Assembly: GCF_019264355.1 (NCBI RefSeq)
Contig: NZ_JAHVAH010000001.1
Location: 480,001 to 544,000, forward strand
Length of the DNA stretch: 64,000 bases
Direction: 5' to 3'
Source of the DNA: Sphingomicrobium clamense
GTDB lineage: Bacteria; Pseudomonadota; Alphaproteobacteria; Sphingomonadales; Sphingomonadaceae
Below are positions 36,695 through 45,383 of this stretch, one piece after another. Under the pieces are notes generated by a model that searched no databases, had not been told where the DNA came from, and was given only the letters and a program-made list of their open reading frames with translations. Both the position numbers and the translations under genes were made by a program. Each line of letters begins with the position of its first letter. The first letter of the stretch is position 1.

Positions 36695-36743
36695 CGCTCA
36701 GGCAAAAAAATGGGCCCGACACGATTTACGCCGTGCCGAGCCC

Positions 36744-36770
36744 CCCTCGATACGCGACGCGAGGGTTTTT
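36744..36770 (+). terminator. Terminator downstream of cobT
   Basis: Stem CCCTCG (36744-36749) with CGAGGG (36760-36765) is followed by TTTTT, about 50 bases past the cobT stop. A second GC-rich hairpin (36776-36782 with 36794-36800) lies just beyond without a T-tract. Confidence 0.65.
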
Positions 36771-36842
36771 CATTGGCGGGGAAAAAGGGGAAACCCCGCC
36801 GATGAACCTGCTTATGCCCGATTCGCCCTTCATGAAGACTGA

Positions 36843-37772
36843 ATGCTGATGTCAGGATTTGTTCAGCATTTTCTGTCGCTTAGCCGACATGTGATGCTTG
36901 CCGTTCTGGTGCTCGCAGCATGGCCGTTCCTGCGTGAGCGGCCCGAGTTTACGGACCTGCCGGATGTGCTGGTCGGCGCCACGCTCGTGCCGGTCGATCA
37001 AGCGTCTCCCGAGGGCTGGGCGTTGCATGGGGCATGGGAGGTCGAGGCTGACGATCCGCGTGTTGCGGGCATGTCGGGTCTCGCATGCGCACCATTCGGG
37101 CCGCTCGATATCGTCACCGACACCGGGTCCAGGCTGCAGCTGCAATTTCCGGAGCAAGGAACGACGCGGGCATCGATGGAAATCGCGTCGCTTCGCGGGA
37201 TCGGAGATGCAGAGGCGATCGCCTATTCCGGTGGGGCGACGCTCATCGCGGAGGAGTTGCGCCACCGCCTGTGGATCTTCGATGCGCGTCGGGGGAACAG
37301 CGTGCGCGACCTGCCGAGGCGCGACGGCGTGGCAAACTGGAGCGTCGAGGCGCTGCTGCCCCCGGGCGGAGATGCGCCGCGGCCCATCGCCGTCACCGAA
37401 CAGGCGCGGCTCGCTTACGATCTTGGCGACGCCATCAGGCCGATCCGTGTTTCGGGTGCCGACATGTGGATCACGGGGGCGACCCGTCACCCGGACGGTC
37501 GCGGGATCGTGCTGATGCGCAAGCTCGGGCCGCTGGGTTTCAGCGCTTCGGTCGCGACCGCGTCGTTCAACCGAGAAGGTCTCGCAATCGACCGACCGGT
37601 CAGTCTGCCGCTGCCCTTCAACGCGAACGCGGAGGGCATATGCGCCGAACCGCGCGAGGAAGGCCTCACGCGGCTCTGGATCGTCACCGACGATAACGGG
37701 CTGGGCGCGTTGTCCCAGCGCCTGGTGGCGTGGGACGTGCCGGACGCGAAGTGGCCGGAGGCTCCGGAGTAG
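36843..37772 (+). CDS. Phytase-like (esterase-like activity of phytase) protein
   Basis: A 309-residue protein with a single N-terminal hydrophobic segment (VMLAVLVLAAWPFL), either an uncleaved anchor or a signal peptide. The rest looks like the phytase-like beta-propeller domain, with GDAEAIAYSGG and NANAEGICAEPREEGLTRLW motifs seen in that family. It is probably periplasmic. Two ATGs (36843 and 36849) are possible starts. Substrate is unknown, and the family name does not prove phytase activity. Confidence 0.75.
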   Translation: MLMSGFVQHFLSLSRHVMLAVLVLAAWPFLRERPEFTDLPDVLVGATLVPVDQASPEGWALHGAWEVEADDPRVAGMSGLACAPFGPLDIVTDTGSRLQLQFPEQGTTRASMEIASLRGIGDAEAIAYSGGATLIAEELRHRLWIFDARRGNSVRDLPRRDGVANWSVEALLPPGGDAPRPIAVTEQARLAYDLGDAIRPIRVSGADMWITGATRHPDGRGIVLMRKLGPLGFSASVATASFNREGLAIDRPVSLPLPFNANAEGICAEPREEGLTRLWIVTDDNGLGALSQRLVAWDVPDAKWPEAPE

Positions 37773-37787
37773 GAGCCTCGCAGCGGC

Positions 37788-38075
37788 TTAGTTGGCCGCC
37801 TGTGCCTTCGCGATTTCGCGCTTCAGCTTCTGCGCCTTGGTCGACAGCTTGTCGTCGCTGGTCTTGGCCAGCCAGTTGTCGAGGCCGCCGACATGTTCGA
37901 CCGAGCGCAGACCCTGCGTCGACACGCGGAATTTCACACGGCGATCGAGCGATTCGCTCATCAGCGTGACATTCTGCAAGTTCGGGAGGAAAACCCGCTT
38001 GGTCTTGTTGTTGGCGTGGGAAACGTTGTTGCCCACCTGCCGGCCCTTGCCGGTCAGTTCGCAAATGCGCGACAT
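37788..38075 (-). CDS. rpmB: 50S ribosomal protein L28
   Basis: The 95-residue basic protein [20 protein letters not shown]... is a clear bacterial L28, with the C-terminal extension common in alphaproteobacteria ([13 protein letters not shown]). Only one cysteine remains, so it is a zinc-independent form. It is divergent from the small hypothetical gene at 38252. Confidence 0.97.
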   Translation of the reverse strand: MSRICELTGKGRQVGNNVSHANNKTKRVFLPNLQNVTLMSESLDRRVKFRVSTQGLRSVEHVGGLDNWLAKTSDDKLSTKAQKLKREIAKAQAAN

Positions 38076-38251
38076 CTGTCTAATCCTGTGTATCTGCGGG
38101 CTTATTGCCCGTTAAAGCGTGCGCCCGATACCGCCTGACGTCGCACCCGTCAACCGATTCACCGTCCTGCCGAAGGAATGTCGGGAAACCGACACGGTAG
38201 TCGTGTGTTGGTTTGGGGAATGTCAAAGGCAAGTAAGGCGAGAGGGACTGA

Positions 38252-38545
38252 ATGCGTACCGTAATCGTACTATTGATCCTTGTGGTGGCAGTCCTGATCG
38301 TGGCTGTCGGGAGCGGATTGGTCGATATCCGCCAAACGCAACCTGCCGAACTTCCAGAAGTCAGCGTCACCGACGAAGGCGTCGAGGCGACTGGCGGGCG
38401 ACAGCCGACCTTCGATGTCGAGACAGGCTCGGTCGCGGTGGGCAGCGAGACCCGCGCAGTGACGGTACCCAAGCTGGAAGTCGAACCGGCAACCGAAACC
38501 GCTGAAGGCGAGTCGCAAGTGGAAGAGCAGCCTGCGACGCCGTGA
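38252..38545 (+). CDS. Small single-TM protein of unknown function
   Basis: The 97-residue protein opens with a hydrophobic stretch, VIVLLILVVAVLIVAVGSG, and continues as an acidic, Val/Glu/Pro-rich low-complexity tail. It is probably anchored in the inner membrane with the tail in the periplasm. No family is recognised. It precedes tadA by 31 bp on the same strand and may be co-transcribed with it. Confidence 0.65.
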   Translation: MRTVIVLLILVVAVLIVAVGSGLVDIRQTQPAELPEVSVTDEGVEATGGRQPTFDVETGSVAVGSETRAVTVPKLEVEPATETAEGESQVEEQPATP

Positions 38546-38576
38546 CTTTGGGCGTGCGGCAGGTTAGCGCCTCGCC

Positions 38577-39035
38577 ATGACTCATTTCCCGCTTCCCGAG
38601 CCGATGAAGCGCGCGCTGGCGCTCGCCGAGGCAGCAAGCGAGGCGGGCGAGGTGCCGGTCGGCGCCGTCATCACTGACGCAGACGGAAGGATCGTCGCCG
38701 AGGCGGGCAATGCCATGCGCGTTGGCAACGATCCTACGGCTCATGCGGAAATGCTCGCCATTCGCCGCGCTGGAGAAGCGCTGTTCTCCTCGCGCCTCGA
38801 CGGCCATACGCTTTGGGTCACGCTGGAGCCCTGTGCCATGTGCGCCGGCGCGATCGCGCTGGCGCGCATCGAAAAGCTGGTGTTCGCCGCGGAAGATTCC
38901 AAGGGCGGTGGCGTCTTGCATGGAGCACGAATTTTTTCGCAGACAACGTGTCACCATCGGCCGGAAATTTTGAGCGGCATCGGCGAGAAAGAAGCGTCTC
39001 TCCAGCTTCGCAAGTTCTTTAAAGAGCGCCGATAG
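38577..39035 (+). CDS. tadA: tRNA-specific adenosine deaminase
   Basis: The 152-residue deaminase has the zinc/catalytic motif AHAEMLAI and the PCAMCAGAI cysteine pair. It deaminates A34 of tRNA-Arg(ACG) to inosine. GGVLHGARIF near residue 115 and the C-terminal helix complete the fold. It is an essential decoding enzyme in most bacteria. Confidence 0.95.
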   Translation: MTHFPLPEPMKRALALAEAASEAGEVPVGAVITDADGRIVAEAGNAMRVGNDPTAHAEMLAIRRAGEALFSSRLDGHTLWVTLEPCAMCAGAIALARIEKLVFAAEDSKGGGVLHGARIFSQTTCHHRPEILSGIGEKEASLQLRKFFKERR

Positions 39036-39064
39036 AAAAAGGGCGACCCCTTGCGAGGCCGCCC
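39036..39064 (-). terminator. Terminator downstream of the OmpA-like gene
   Basis: On the minus strand GGGCG (39064-39060) pairs with CGCCC (39045-39041) and is followed by TTTTTC. It sits about 25 bases past the lipoprotein stop and between convergent genes. Confidence 0.6.
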
Positions 39065-39090
39065 TTCCCGAGCAACTTCAAAGACCCGGA

Positions 39091-39771
39091 CTAGTAGCCG
39101 ACCGCGTTGACGTCGTTCTGCGTAACGGGCGTTACGCGAATTTCCACGCGACGGTTTTGCTGGCGTCCGGCTTCGGTCGAATTGTCCGCGATCGGCGAGC
39201 TTTCCCCGTAGCCTTGCGTCGCGATGCGGGCCCGGTTGACACCTTGCGCAGTCAGGTAGTTGGCGACGGCCTGTGCGCGACGCTCCGAAAGTGTCTGGTT
39301 GTAGGCGTCGCTCCCGGTCGAATCAGTGTGTCCCATCACGTCGATATAGGTCGATTCGTAGGCGTTCAGCGTGCTCGCAATCTCGTTCAGGGTGCCCTGG
39401 AATTCGGGCTGAACCGCGTAGCTGTCGAACGCGAAGGTGATACCCGAGGGCATGCGGAGCAGGAGGTTGTCACCTTGGCGGATAACGTCCACGCCCGTCC
39501 CCTCGGTTTCCCGGCGCATTTCCTGCTCCTGCCGGTCCATATAGGCTCCGATCGCGCCGCCCGCGACCGCGCCAATTCCGGCGCCGACAATGGATTCGGT
39601 ACGGCTGTTGCGACCACCGATCAGGTCGCCGAGTCCCGCGCCGACGACAGCGCCAAGCACCGCGCCTAGACCCGCTTCGGTCGAGACACGCTTCTGGCCC
39701 GTCATGGCGTCGGTGGTGCAAGCGGCAAGCGTCGTGGCGGCTGCGGCTGCGATCAAAACTTTGTTGCGCAT
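39091..39771 (-). CDS. OmpA-family lipoprotein with glycine zipper
   Basis: The 226-residue protein begins MRNKVLIAAAAATTLAAC, a lipoprotein signal with lipobox LAAC. A glycine-zipper region (about 30-80, for example AVLGAVVGAGLGDLIGG) leads into an OmpA domain with VMGHTDSTGSDAYNQTLSER and ARIATQGYGESSPIADN, which binds peptidoglycan. It likely ties the outer membrane to the cell wall. ATG 39771 fits the lipoprotein signal. Confidence 0.92.
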   Translation of the reverse strand: MRNKVLIAAAAATTLAACTTDAMTGQKRVSTEAGLGAVLGAVVGAGLGDLIGGRNSRTESIVGAGIGAVAGGAIGAYMDRQEQEMRRETEGTGVDVIRQGDNLLLRMPSGITFAFDSYAVQPEFQGTLNEIASTLNAYESTYIDVMGHTDSTGSDAYNQTLSERRAQAVANYLTAQGVNRARIATQGYGESSPIADNSTEAGRQQNRRVEIRVTPVTQNDVNAVGY

Positions 39772-39896
39772 ATTGGAGAGTCCTTTCGAAATGCCCTTTT
39801 GCACGTCCAATCCGTGCATCGGGCGCTTTGTTCCGTGGCGGTTGCAATGCCGAAACGGTTCGTCGCAAGTGCTTGTCGAATTGCCGTTTACGCGCC

Positions 39897-41258
39897 ATGA
39901 ATGGCGCCACGCACATGAGCGACCCTTTGACCCCCATTCCCTGGATCGACGTTTTCCTCATCCTCCTGCTGGTGATGATGAACGGCCTGTTGTCGATGAG
40001 CGAGCTGGCGATCGTGTCGGCGCGCGAAGCGCGATTGAAGGCGATGGCGCAGGACGGATCGAAGGGAGCGACGGTCGCGCTCGACCTGGCCGCGCAGCCC
40101 GGGCGCTTCCTCTCGACCGTCCAGATCGGGATCACGCTGATCGGCATTTTGGCAGGCGCCTATTCAGGCGCCAGCCTCGGCGGCCCCGTGTCCGAACGCT
40201 TTGCAGCGCTCGGCGTCGAGCCTGATCTCGCGCAGAGCCTCGGCTTCGGCACCGTCATCGTGCTCACCACCTACGCCAGCCTGGTGATTGGCGAACTGGT
40301 GCCCAAGCAATTCGCGTTGCGTTCGCCCGAGCCCATCGCGGCGTTCGTCGCGCGTCCGATGTATTTCCTCTCGAGGGTCACCGCGCCGCTCGTCTGGTTG
40401 CTCGACAAGACCAGCGCGCTCGTGTTCCGCTTGCTCGGCGTCAAGCGCGAGAGCGAGAATCACGTCACTGCAGAAGAACTGCACATGGTCGTCGCCGAAG
40501 CGCAGACCGCGGGCGTGCTCGAGGAATCGGAGCGGGCGATCATTTCAGGCGTGGTGCGCCTCGCCGACCGACCCGTGCGAGAGATCATGACACCGCGCAC
40601 CGAAATCGACTGGATCGACGTGAAGTCCAGCGCCCCCCTCGTCCGCAGCGCGCTCGAATCGAGCCCGCATAGCCGCCTGCCGATCGCGGACGGCTCGGTC
40701 GACGAAATCGTCGGCGTCGTCCGCGCGCGCGATATCCTGACAACATTGCTCGACGGCAAGTCGCTCGATCTTGCCAGCCTGGCCAAGCCAGCGCCGATCA
40801 TTCCCGACCTGATGGATGCGATGGATGCGCTTGCCGTATTGCGCGCAGCGGACGTGCCGCTGGCGTTGGTCCACGACGAATATGGCCATCTCGACGGGAT
40901 CGTGACGCCGGGTTCGATCCTCGTGGCTCTCGCCGGACACTTCATCAGCGACGAGGATAGCGAAGAGCCGTTGGTTGAGCGGAAGGACGGGAGCTATCTC
41001 GTCGCTGGCTCCGCAAAGGTCGACGTCCTTACCGACAAGCTCCGCATCCGTCTCGACGAAGACGAGCGCGATTATTCGACGGTGGCCGGCTTTGCCCTGT
41101 CGGTGCTCAAACGCCTACCCGCCGAGGGTGAACGGTTCGAAGTCGACAATTGGAAGTTCGAGGTCGTCGACATGGACGGGCGCAAGATCGACAAGCTGAT
41201 CGCCCGCCGAAAGAAGAAGAAAAAGCCTGCGCCGTCACCGGACGGCAATGCGGACTAG
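39897..41258 (+). CDS. CBS-domain membrane protein (UPF0053/CorC-HlyC family)
   Basis: The protein (about 453 residues) has an N-terminal CNNM/DUF21 domain with about four membrane segments (FLILLLVMMNGLLSMSELAI first). A tandem CBS pair follows (about 200-330, with IMTPRTEIDWID and VHDEYGHLDGIVT). A CorC_HlyC transporter-associated domain and a Lys-rich C-terminus complete it. Family members are linked to Mg2+/Co2+ efflux; the name haemolysin is historical. ATG 39897 or ATG 39915 could be the start; neither has a clear ribosome site. Confidence 0.88.
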   Translation: MNGATHMSDPLTPIPWIDVFLILLLVMMNGLLSMSELAIVSAREARLKAMAQDGSKGATVALDLAAQPGRFLSTVQIGITLIGILAGAYSGASLGGPVSERFAALGVEPDLAQSLGFGTVIVLTTYASLVIGELVPKQFALRSPEPIAAFVARPMYFLSRVTAPLVWLLDKTSALVFRLLGVKRESENHVTAEELHMVVAEAQTAGVLEESERAIISGVVRLADRPVREIMTPRTEIDWIDVKSSAPLVRSALESSPHSRLPIADGSVDEIVGVVRARDILTTLLDGKSLDLASLAKPAPIIPDLMDAMDALAVLRAADVPLALVHDEYGHLDGIVTPGSILVALAGHFISDEDSEEPLVERKDGSYLVAGSAKVDVLTDKLRIRLDEDERDYSTVAGFALSVLKRLPAEGERFEVDNWKFEVVDMDGRKIDKLIARRKKKKKPAPSPDGNAD

Positions 41259-41264
41259 CCCAGC

Positions 41265-41753
41265 CTACAGCTTTCCGAAGCGCGCCTCGTAACCGTCCGT
41301 GTCGCCGCGCGCGAGATAGTCGGCCTGTTCGACGATTCGATCGCGCTGGAAACGTCCCTTGAAGGCACCAAGCTGTTCGTCGATCGCCGCGACCTGGCTC
41401 GGCGCGAGCTTGGCGATCTGGTCGAACCGCATGATCCCCATCTGGTTGAGCGTTTTTGCCAGTTTCGGTCCCACACCTTTGAGCTGGCGCAGGTCGTCGG
41501 GCTCGCCGACAGCGCCCGGCAGATTTTCGTGAACCTCGGCGCCCAGAATCTGGCCCGCGACGTCGGTGGTCGCGGCCGCCGCCTCGTCGATGATCGAGCG
41601 CCCTTCGGTGCTGACCCCGCCCTCGACCATGTGCGGCCGGACAGGCGTTTCGTCGGAGAGCGATACGCGCTGCTTGGGCTTGAGGAGAAGCCAGAGAACG
41701 AGCAGCAGGATGACCACGCCAACGGCAACAAGGATCATCTGTGTCTGGGTCAT
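41265..41753 (-). CDS. Membrane-anchored helix-hairpin-helix protein
   Basis: The 162-residue protein has an N-terminal membrane helix (MILVAVGVVILLLVLWLLL). Near residue 95 lies a helix-hairpin-helix motif, DLRQLKGVGPKLAKTLNQMG, of the type seen in predicted flap-endonuclease-like or ribosomal-L21-fused proteins. This points to DNA binding or protein contact near the membrane, but the function is unknown. It is the fourth gene downstream of purD and starts 7 bp after the 35-residue protein stop. Confidence 0.7.
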   Translation of the reverse strand: MTQTQMILVAVGVVILLLVLWLLLKPKQRVSLSDETPVRPHMVEGGVSTEGRSIIDEAAAATTDVAGQILGAEVHENLPGAVGEPDDLRQLKGVGPKLAKTLNQMGIMRFDQIAKLAPSQVAAIDEQLGAFKGRFQRDRIVEQADYLARGDTDGYEARFGKL

Positions 41754-41759
41754 GGGCAA

Positions 41760-41867
41760 CTAGTCTTTCTTTGTGGGTTTAGGACGGAACGCGAAAAAGC
41801 CCGCGATGATCCCGAAAGCGAAACCGGCGACGATGGCAGGCCAGTAAGCGGCGATAAACGCGTCCAT
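41760..41867 (-). CDS. Small membrane protein (35 aa)
   Basis: The frame MDAFIAAYWPAIVAGFAFGI then IAGFFAFRPKPTKKD encodes one hydrophobic helix with a basic tail. It has a perfect AGGAGG ribosome site eight bases before ATG 41867, which strongly supports translation. It lies between the 144-residue protein and the helix-hairpin-helix protein, with small gaps. No family is recognised; it may assist its membrane neighbours. Confidence 0.65.
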   Translation of the reverse strand: MDAFIAAYWPAIVAGFAFGIIAGFFAFRPKPTKKD

Positions 41868-41878
41868 GCTGAGGCCTC

Positions 41879-42313
41879 CTAGACGATCGCGCCGCGAATA
41901 TAGCGCCGTCGCAGTGCGACGAGATAGGTCAGGATAAAGCCGATGGCGAAGCTCGACAATGCCGCCAGCTCGGCCTCGAAGACCAATGGCAGGACGATTG
42001 GCGCCCGCACCGTGCCGCCCCCGTCGCGATACCATTGCACGTCGGAGACTTGGGGAAGGCCGCGCAGGATTCGCTGTAGCTCCCGACGCTGAAACGTATC
42101 GGCTTCGCCCGCGAGCCAGATACGCCGCGTCAGCGGGCCGCGCTGCATCCAGCCCGAGACCTGGTCCATCTCGTAATATTCGAGATTGAGGCGGGTGAGT
42201 TCCTCGCCCTCTGCAGCAATCCTCGCGCCGGCGCCGCCGACGGGACCGTGCCAAGCCGCCGCGAAGGCGAAGGTCGCGGCGATGCCCGCGAAGACGGCGG
42301 TGCGCGGCCTCAC
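41879..42313 (-). CDS. Hypothetical membrane protein downstream of purD
   Basis: A 144-residue protein with a signal-anchor-like N-terminus (TAVFAGIAATFAFAAAW) and a C-terminal membrane helix (ALSSFAIGFILTYLVAL). A soluble middle region contains RRELQRILRGLPQVSDVQWY, which could be periplasmic. I do not recognise the family. Its ATG overlaps the purD stop by 4 bases, so it is translationally coupled to purD, and it is followed by two more small membrane proteins. Confidence 0.7.
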   Translation of the reverse strand: MRPRTAVFAGIAATFAFAAAWHGPVGGAGARIAAEGEELTRLNLEYYEMDQVSGWMQRGPLTRRIWLAGEADTFQRRELQRILRGLPQVSDVQWYRDGGGTVRAPIVLPLVFEAELAALSSFAIGFILTYLVALRRRYIRGAIV

Positions 42314-43566
42314 GAAACACGCTCCAGCTCACGCCAGCCAATATCGCGTCGGTGGAAGCCGTCCGCATAGTCGATCTTGTCGACTGCAGCGTAGGCCGCA
42401 TCCCGCGCCTCGGCGAGCGTTGCGCCCGCTGCGGTAACAGCAAGCACGCGTCCACCCGATGCGACGAGCTTTCCGTCCTGTTCGGCGGTGCCGGCTTGAA
42501 AGACGATCGCGCCGTCTTCTTCCGCGGCTTCGATACCCGTGATCGTGCCGCCCTTCTTGGGCGTGCCCGGATAGTTTTGCGCGGCGATGACGACCGTCAT
42601 GACGTGTGCGTCTTCAAGCTCGATCACGGGCAATGTCTCCATGTCGCCAGCAGCCACCGCAAGGCACATGGCGGCGAAGTCGCCCTCGATGCGCGGCATA
42701 ACGACCTGGCATTCGGGGTCGCCGAAGCGGACATTATACTCGATCAGCTTGGGGCCGTCGCTGGTCAGCATGAGCCCCGCATATAAGATGCCGTTGAAAG
42801 GCATGCCCTCCTCGGCGAGCGTCTCCGCCGTCGGACGCAGGATCTCGTCCATGGCCCGCTCGGTGAGCTCGTCGGTGAGAACCGGAGCAGGGGAATAGGC
42901 GCCCATGCCTCCCGTGTTCGGCCCGACATCGCCTTCGCCCACGCGCTTGTGGTCCTGTGCCGAGCCGATCGGACAGACGTGCTTGCCATCGACGAAGGCG
43001 AATAGGCTGGCTTCCTCGCCCTCGAGATATTCCTCGATCACCATCTCGCCGTCGCCCGCCGCCTTCACCGCGGCCCGGGCTTCGTCCATCGTCATCGCGA
43101 CCGTCACGCCCTTGCCCGCGGCAAGACCGTCGGCCTTCACGACTACCGGCGCGCCGAATTTCTCGAGCGCCTCGAGCCCCTCGGTGACGGTGGTGGTGCG
43201 GACGTAGCCGGCGGTCGGGATGTTGGCGCGTGCACACAGGTCCTTGGTGAACCCCTTCGATCCTTCGAGCTGGGCGGCGGCAGCACTCGGGCCGAGCACG
43301 GCGAAACCGGCATCCCGCAGCTTGTCCGCGACCCCTGCGACCAGCGGCGCCTCGGGCCCCACGACAACGAGGTCTATCGCCTCTTCGCTCGCCAGCGCGA
43401 TCACGGCATCGGCGTCACACGGATCGAGGCTCGCCAACCGTTCGGCCCAACGTGCCATGCCCGGGTTGCCCGGCGCGCAGATCAGTTTGTCGCAAGAGGG
43501 CGATTGCGAAAGTCGCCACGACAGCGCATCCTCGCGCCCACCCGAACCCAATACCAGGATGTTCAT
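42310..43566 (-). CDS. purD: Phosphoribosylamine-glycine ligase
   Basis: The 418-residue ATP-grasp enzyme makes GAR in purine synthesis. It opens [20 protein letters not shown] and carries [31 protein letters not shown] and VRFGDPECQ, all PurD hallmarks. Its ATG (43566-43564) overlaps the ATG of divergent xseA (43565-43567) by two bases, so each gene's leader lies inside the other's coding region. It is followed by three small membrane-protein genes. Confidence 0.96.
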   Translation of the reverse strand: MNILVLGSGGREDALSWRLSQSPSCDKLICAPGNPGMARWAERLASLDPCDADAVIALASEEAIDLVVVGPEAPLVAGVADKLRDAGFAVLGPSAAAAQLEGSKGFTKDLCARANIPTAGYVRTTTVTEGLEALEKFGAPVVVKADGLAAGKGVTVAMTMDEARAAVKAAGDGEMVIEEYLEGEEASLFAFVDGKHVCPIGSAQDHKRVGEGDVGPNTGGMGAYSPAPVLTDELTERAMDEILRPTAETLAEEGMPFNGILYAGLMLTSDGPKLIEYNVRFGDPECQVVMPRIEGDFAAMCLAVAAGDMETLPVIELEDAHVMTVVIAAQNYPGTPKKGGTITGIEAAEEDGAIVFQAGTAEQDGKLVASGGRVLAVTAAGATLAEARDAAYAAVDKIDYADGFHRRDIGWRELERVS

Positions 43567-44980
43567 GTCGTCCCCTCAAGAAGAATCTTCCGGCCTGTTA
43601 GCGAACGAGACCCCCGGCGACAATGCGGGTGCGATGAGCGTGTCGGAAGTCTCCGGCGCGCTCAAGCGGACCGTCGAGGGCGCCTTCGCGCGCGTCCGCG
43701 TGCGCGGAGAGATAAGCGGTTGGAAACGGGCGGCATCGGGGCATTGCTATTTGGCCCTCAAGGACGACAAGGCGGTCCTCGATGCGGTGATGTGGCGCGG
43801 CACGGCACAGCGGCTCGCCTTTGCGCCCGAAGACGGGGCAGAGGTCGTGGCGACGGGCAAGCTCACCACCTATCCGGGCCGCTCGAAATACCAGATCGTC
43901 GTCGATGCGCTCGAACTGGCGGGGCAGGGCGCGCTGATGGCGCTGCTCGACAAGCGGCGTCGCCAACTCGCGGCCGAAGGACTGTTCGCCGAAGAGCGCA
44001 AGAAGCCGCTGCCGTACCTGCCGCGCACGATCGGGGTTGTGACCAGCCCGACCGGTGCGGTTATTCGCGACATCCTCCACCGCCTTGAAGATCGCTTTCC
44101 GACCCACGTCGTGTTGTGGCCGGTGGTGGTGCAGGGCGAGGGGGCCGCGGACAAGGTCGCGGCTGCGATCCGCGGCTTCGATTCGCTCGGGCAAGGCGGC
44201 CCAGTGCCCCGTCCCGACCTCCTGATCGTGGCGCGCGGGGGTGGCTCGATCGAGGATCTGTGGGCCTTCAACGAGGAAGTCGTGGTGCGCGCCGCCGCCG
44301 ACTGTTCGATCCCGCTCATCAGTGCGGTGGGACACGAAACCGACACCACGCTGATCGACTATGCGTCCGACCGGCGTGCCCCGACCCCGACCGCAGCCGC
44401 CGAGATGGCCGTGCCGGTCCGGCGCGAACTGGCAGCCTATGTCGGAGAGCAGGGACGGCGCGCGGGCGATGCGCTGTCACGACGGCTCGACCGTGCGGGG
44501 GAACGGTTTGACCTCGTCCGAGAGCGCCTGCCCGAGGGCGAGAGCCTGTTCGCGTTACCCAACCAGCGCCTCGACGATGCAGTCCGGCGGCTGGGACGCG
44601 GGTTGCGCGAACGCGCGACTGAGGCGGCAGGCCGGCTGTCGGGCTGGACCGGTCGGCTCGATGCGAGCCGCCTGCTTGGCAATCGGTTGTCCGACGATGC
44701 CCGGCGGGTCGAGAATCTCTACCGGCAGATGACGCTGCTCCACCCCGAACGCCCGCTATCCAAAGGCTTCGCGCGCGTGGAGGGCGCGGACGGCAAGACG
44801 ATCATGAGCGCGAAGGCCGCAAGGGCTGCGGCGAGCCTCAAGCTTCATTTCGCCGATGGAGCGATGGATGCGGTGCCGTCTGGCAAGGCCGCGAGGCCGC
44901 GCAAGGTTGCGAAGAAACCCGCCACCGCCTATCGCCCCGGCCAACCGGGACTGTTCGACGAACCCGGCGACGAGGAGTAG
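43565..44980 (+). CDS. xseA: Exodeoxyribonuclease VII large subunit
   Basis: The 471-residue protein has the N-terminal OB fold ([20 protein letters not shown]) and the ExoVII core. That core includes [33 protein letters not shown] and [20 protein letters not shown]. It degrades single-stranded DNA with XseB, which is not seen here. The start ATG 43565 keeps [10 protein letters not shown], a segment that looks family-like; ATG 43634 is a shorter alternative. DUF2093 follows after 4 bp. Confidence 0.93.
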   Translation: MSSPQEESSGLLANETPGDNAGAMSVSEVSGALKRTVEGAFARVRVRGEISGWKRAASGHCYLALKDDKAVLDAVMWRGTAQRLAFAPEDGAEVVATGKLTTYPGRSKYQIVVDALELAGQGALMALLDKRRRQLAAEGLFAEERKKPLPYLPRTIGVVTSPTGAVIRDILHRLEDRFPTHVVLWPVVVQGEGAADKVAAAIRGFDSLGQGGPVPRPDLLIVARGGGSIEDLWAFNEEVVVRAAADCSIPLISAVGHETDTTLIDYASDRRAPTPTAAAEMAVPVRRELAAYVGEQGRRAGDALSRRLDRAGERFDLVRERLPEGESLFALPNQRLDDAVRRLGRGLRERATEAAGRLSGWTGRLDASRLLGNRLSDDARRVENLYRQMTLLHPERPLSKGFARVEGADGKTIMSAKAARAAASLKLHFADGAMDAVPSGKAARPRKVAKKPATAYRPGQPGLFDEPGDEE

Positions 44981-44984
44981 AGGC

Positions 44985-45203
44985 ATGTTGCGCGGTGGGA
45001 TCGGCCAGGAAGCCAAAATCCATTACATGGACGGGACGTTCAGGGTGCTGGGCGCGGGCGACCATGTCCGCTGCGCGGTGACCGGCCAGGCGATTCCGCT
45101 CGAGCAGCTACGCTACTGGTCGGTTGCGCGCCAGGAAGCCTATCTCGACGCCAACGCGAGCCATGAGGCCGAAGTTCGTTCGTCCCGAATTGACCCACGT
45201 TAA
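44985..45203 (+). CDS. DUF2093 domain protein
   Basis: The 72-residue protein MLRGGIGQEAKIHYMDGTFR... matches DUF2093, a small alphaproteobacterial family with VLGAGDHVRCAVTGQAIPLE and YWSVARQEAYLDA. The CAVTG segment hints at a zinc-ribbon ancestor. It starts 4 bp after xseA with GAGGAG upstream, so it is co-transcribed. Function unknown. Confidence 0.9.
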   Translation: MLRGGIGQEAKIHYMDGTFRVLGAGDHVRCAVTGQAIPLEQLRYWSVARQEAYLDANASHEAEVRSSRIDPR

Positions 45204-45383
45204 GAGTAGCTTCTGGCGTTGTGGCATTGGTGACACAGTAGAGTCACAAATGCCTCGCTACCCCTCCTGAACGCTTTACAGCACCGCCCCCTTTCCAGCT
45301 AAACGGACGCTACGTGGGGGTGGGACTTACTTCCCGCGAGAGTTTGGGTTGCCCAAAATGGGCACCAATATCAGGAGACTGTA

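Noticed and set aside
36776..36800. Second hairpin after cobT as a riboswitch or attenuator
   Set aside because: A simple GC stem without T-tract or conserved loops; no cobalamin riboswitch features were found near cobS or cobT.
39897..41258. True haemolysin
   Set aside because: The CBS/CorC_HlyC architecture is an ion-transport-associated family; the haemolysin label is historical.
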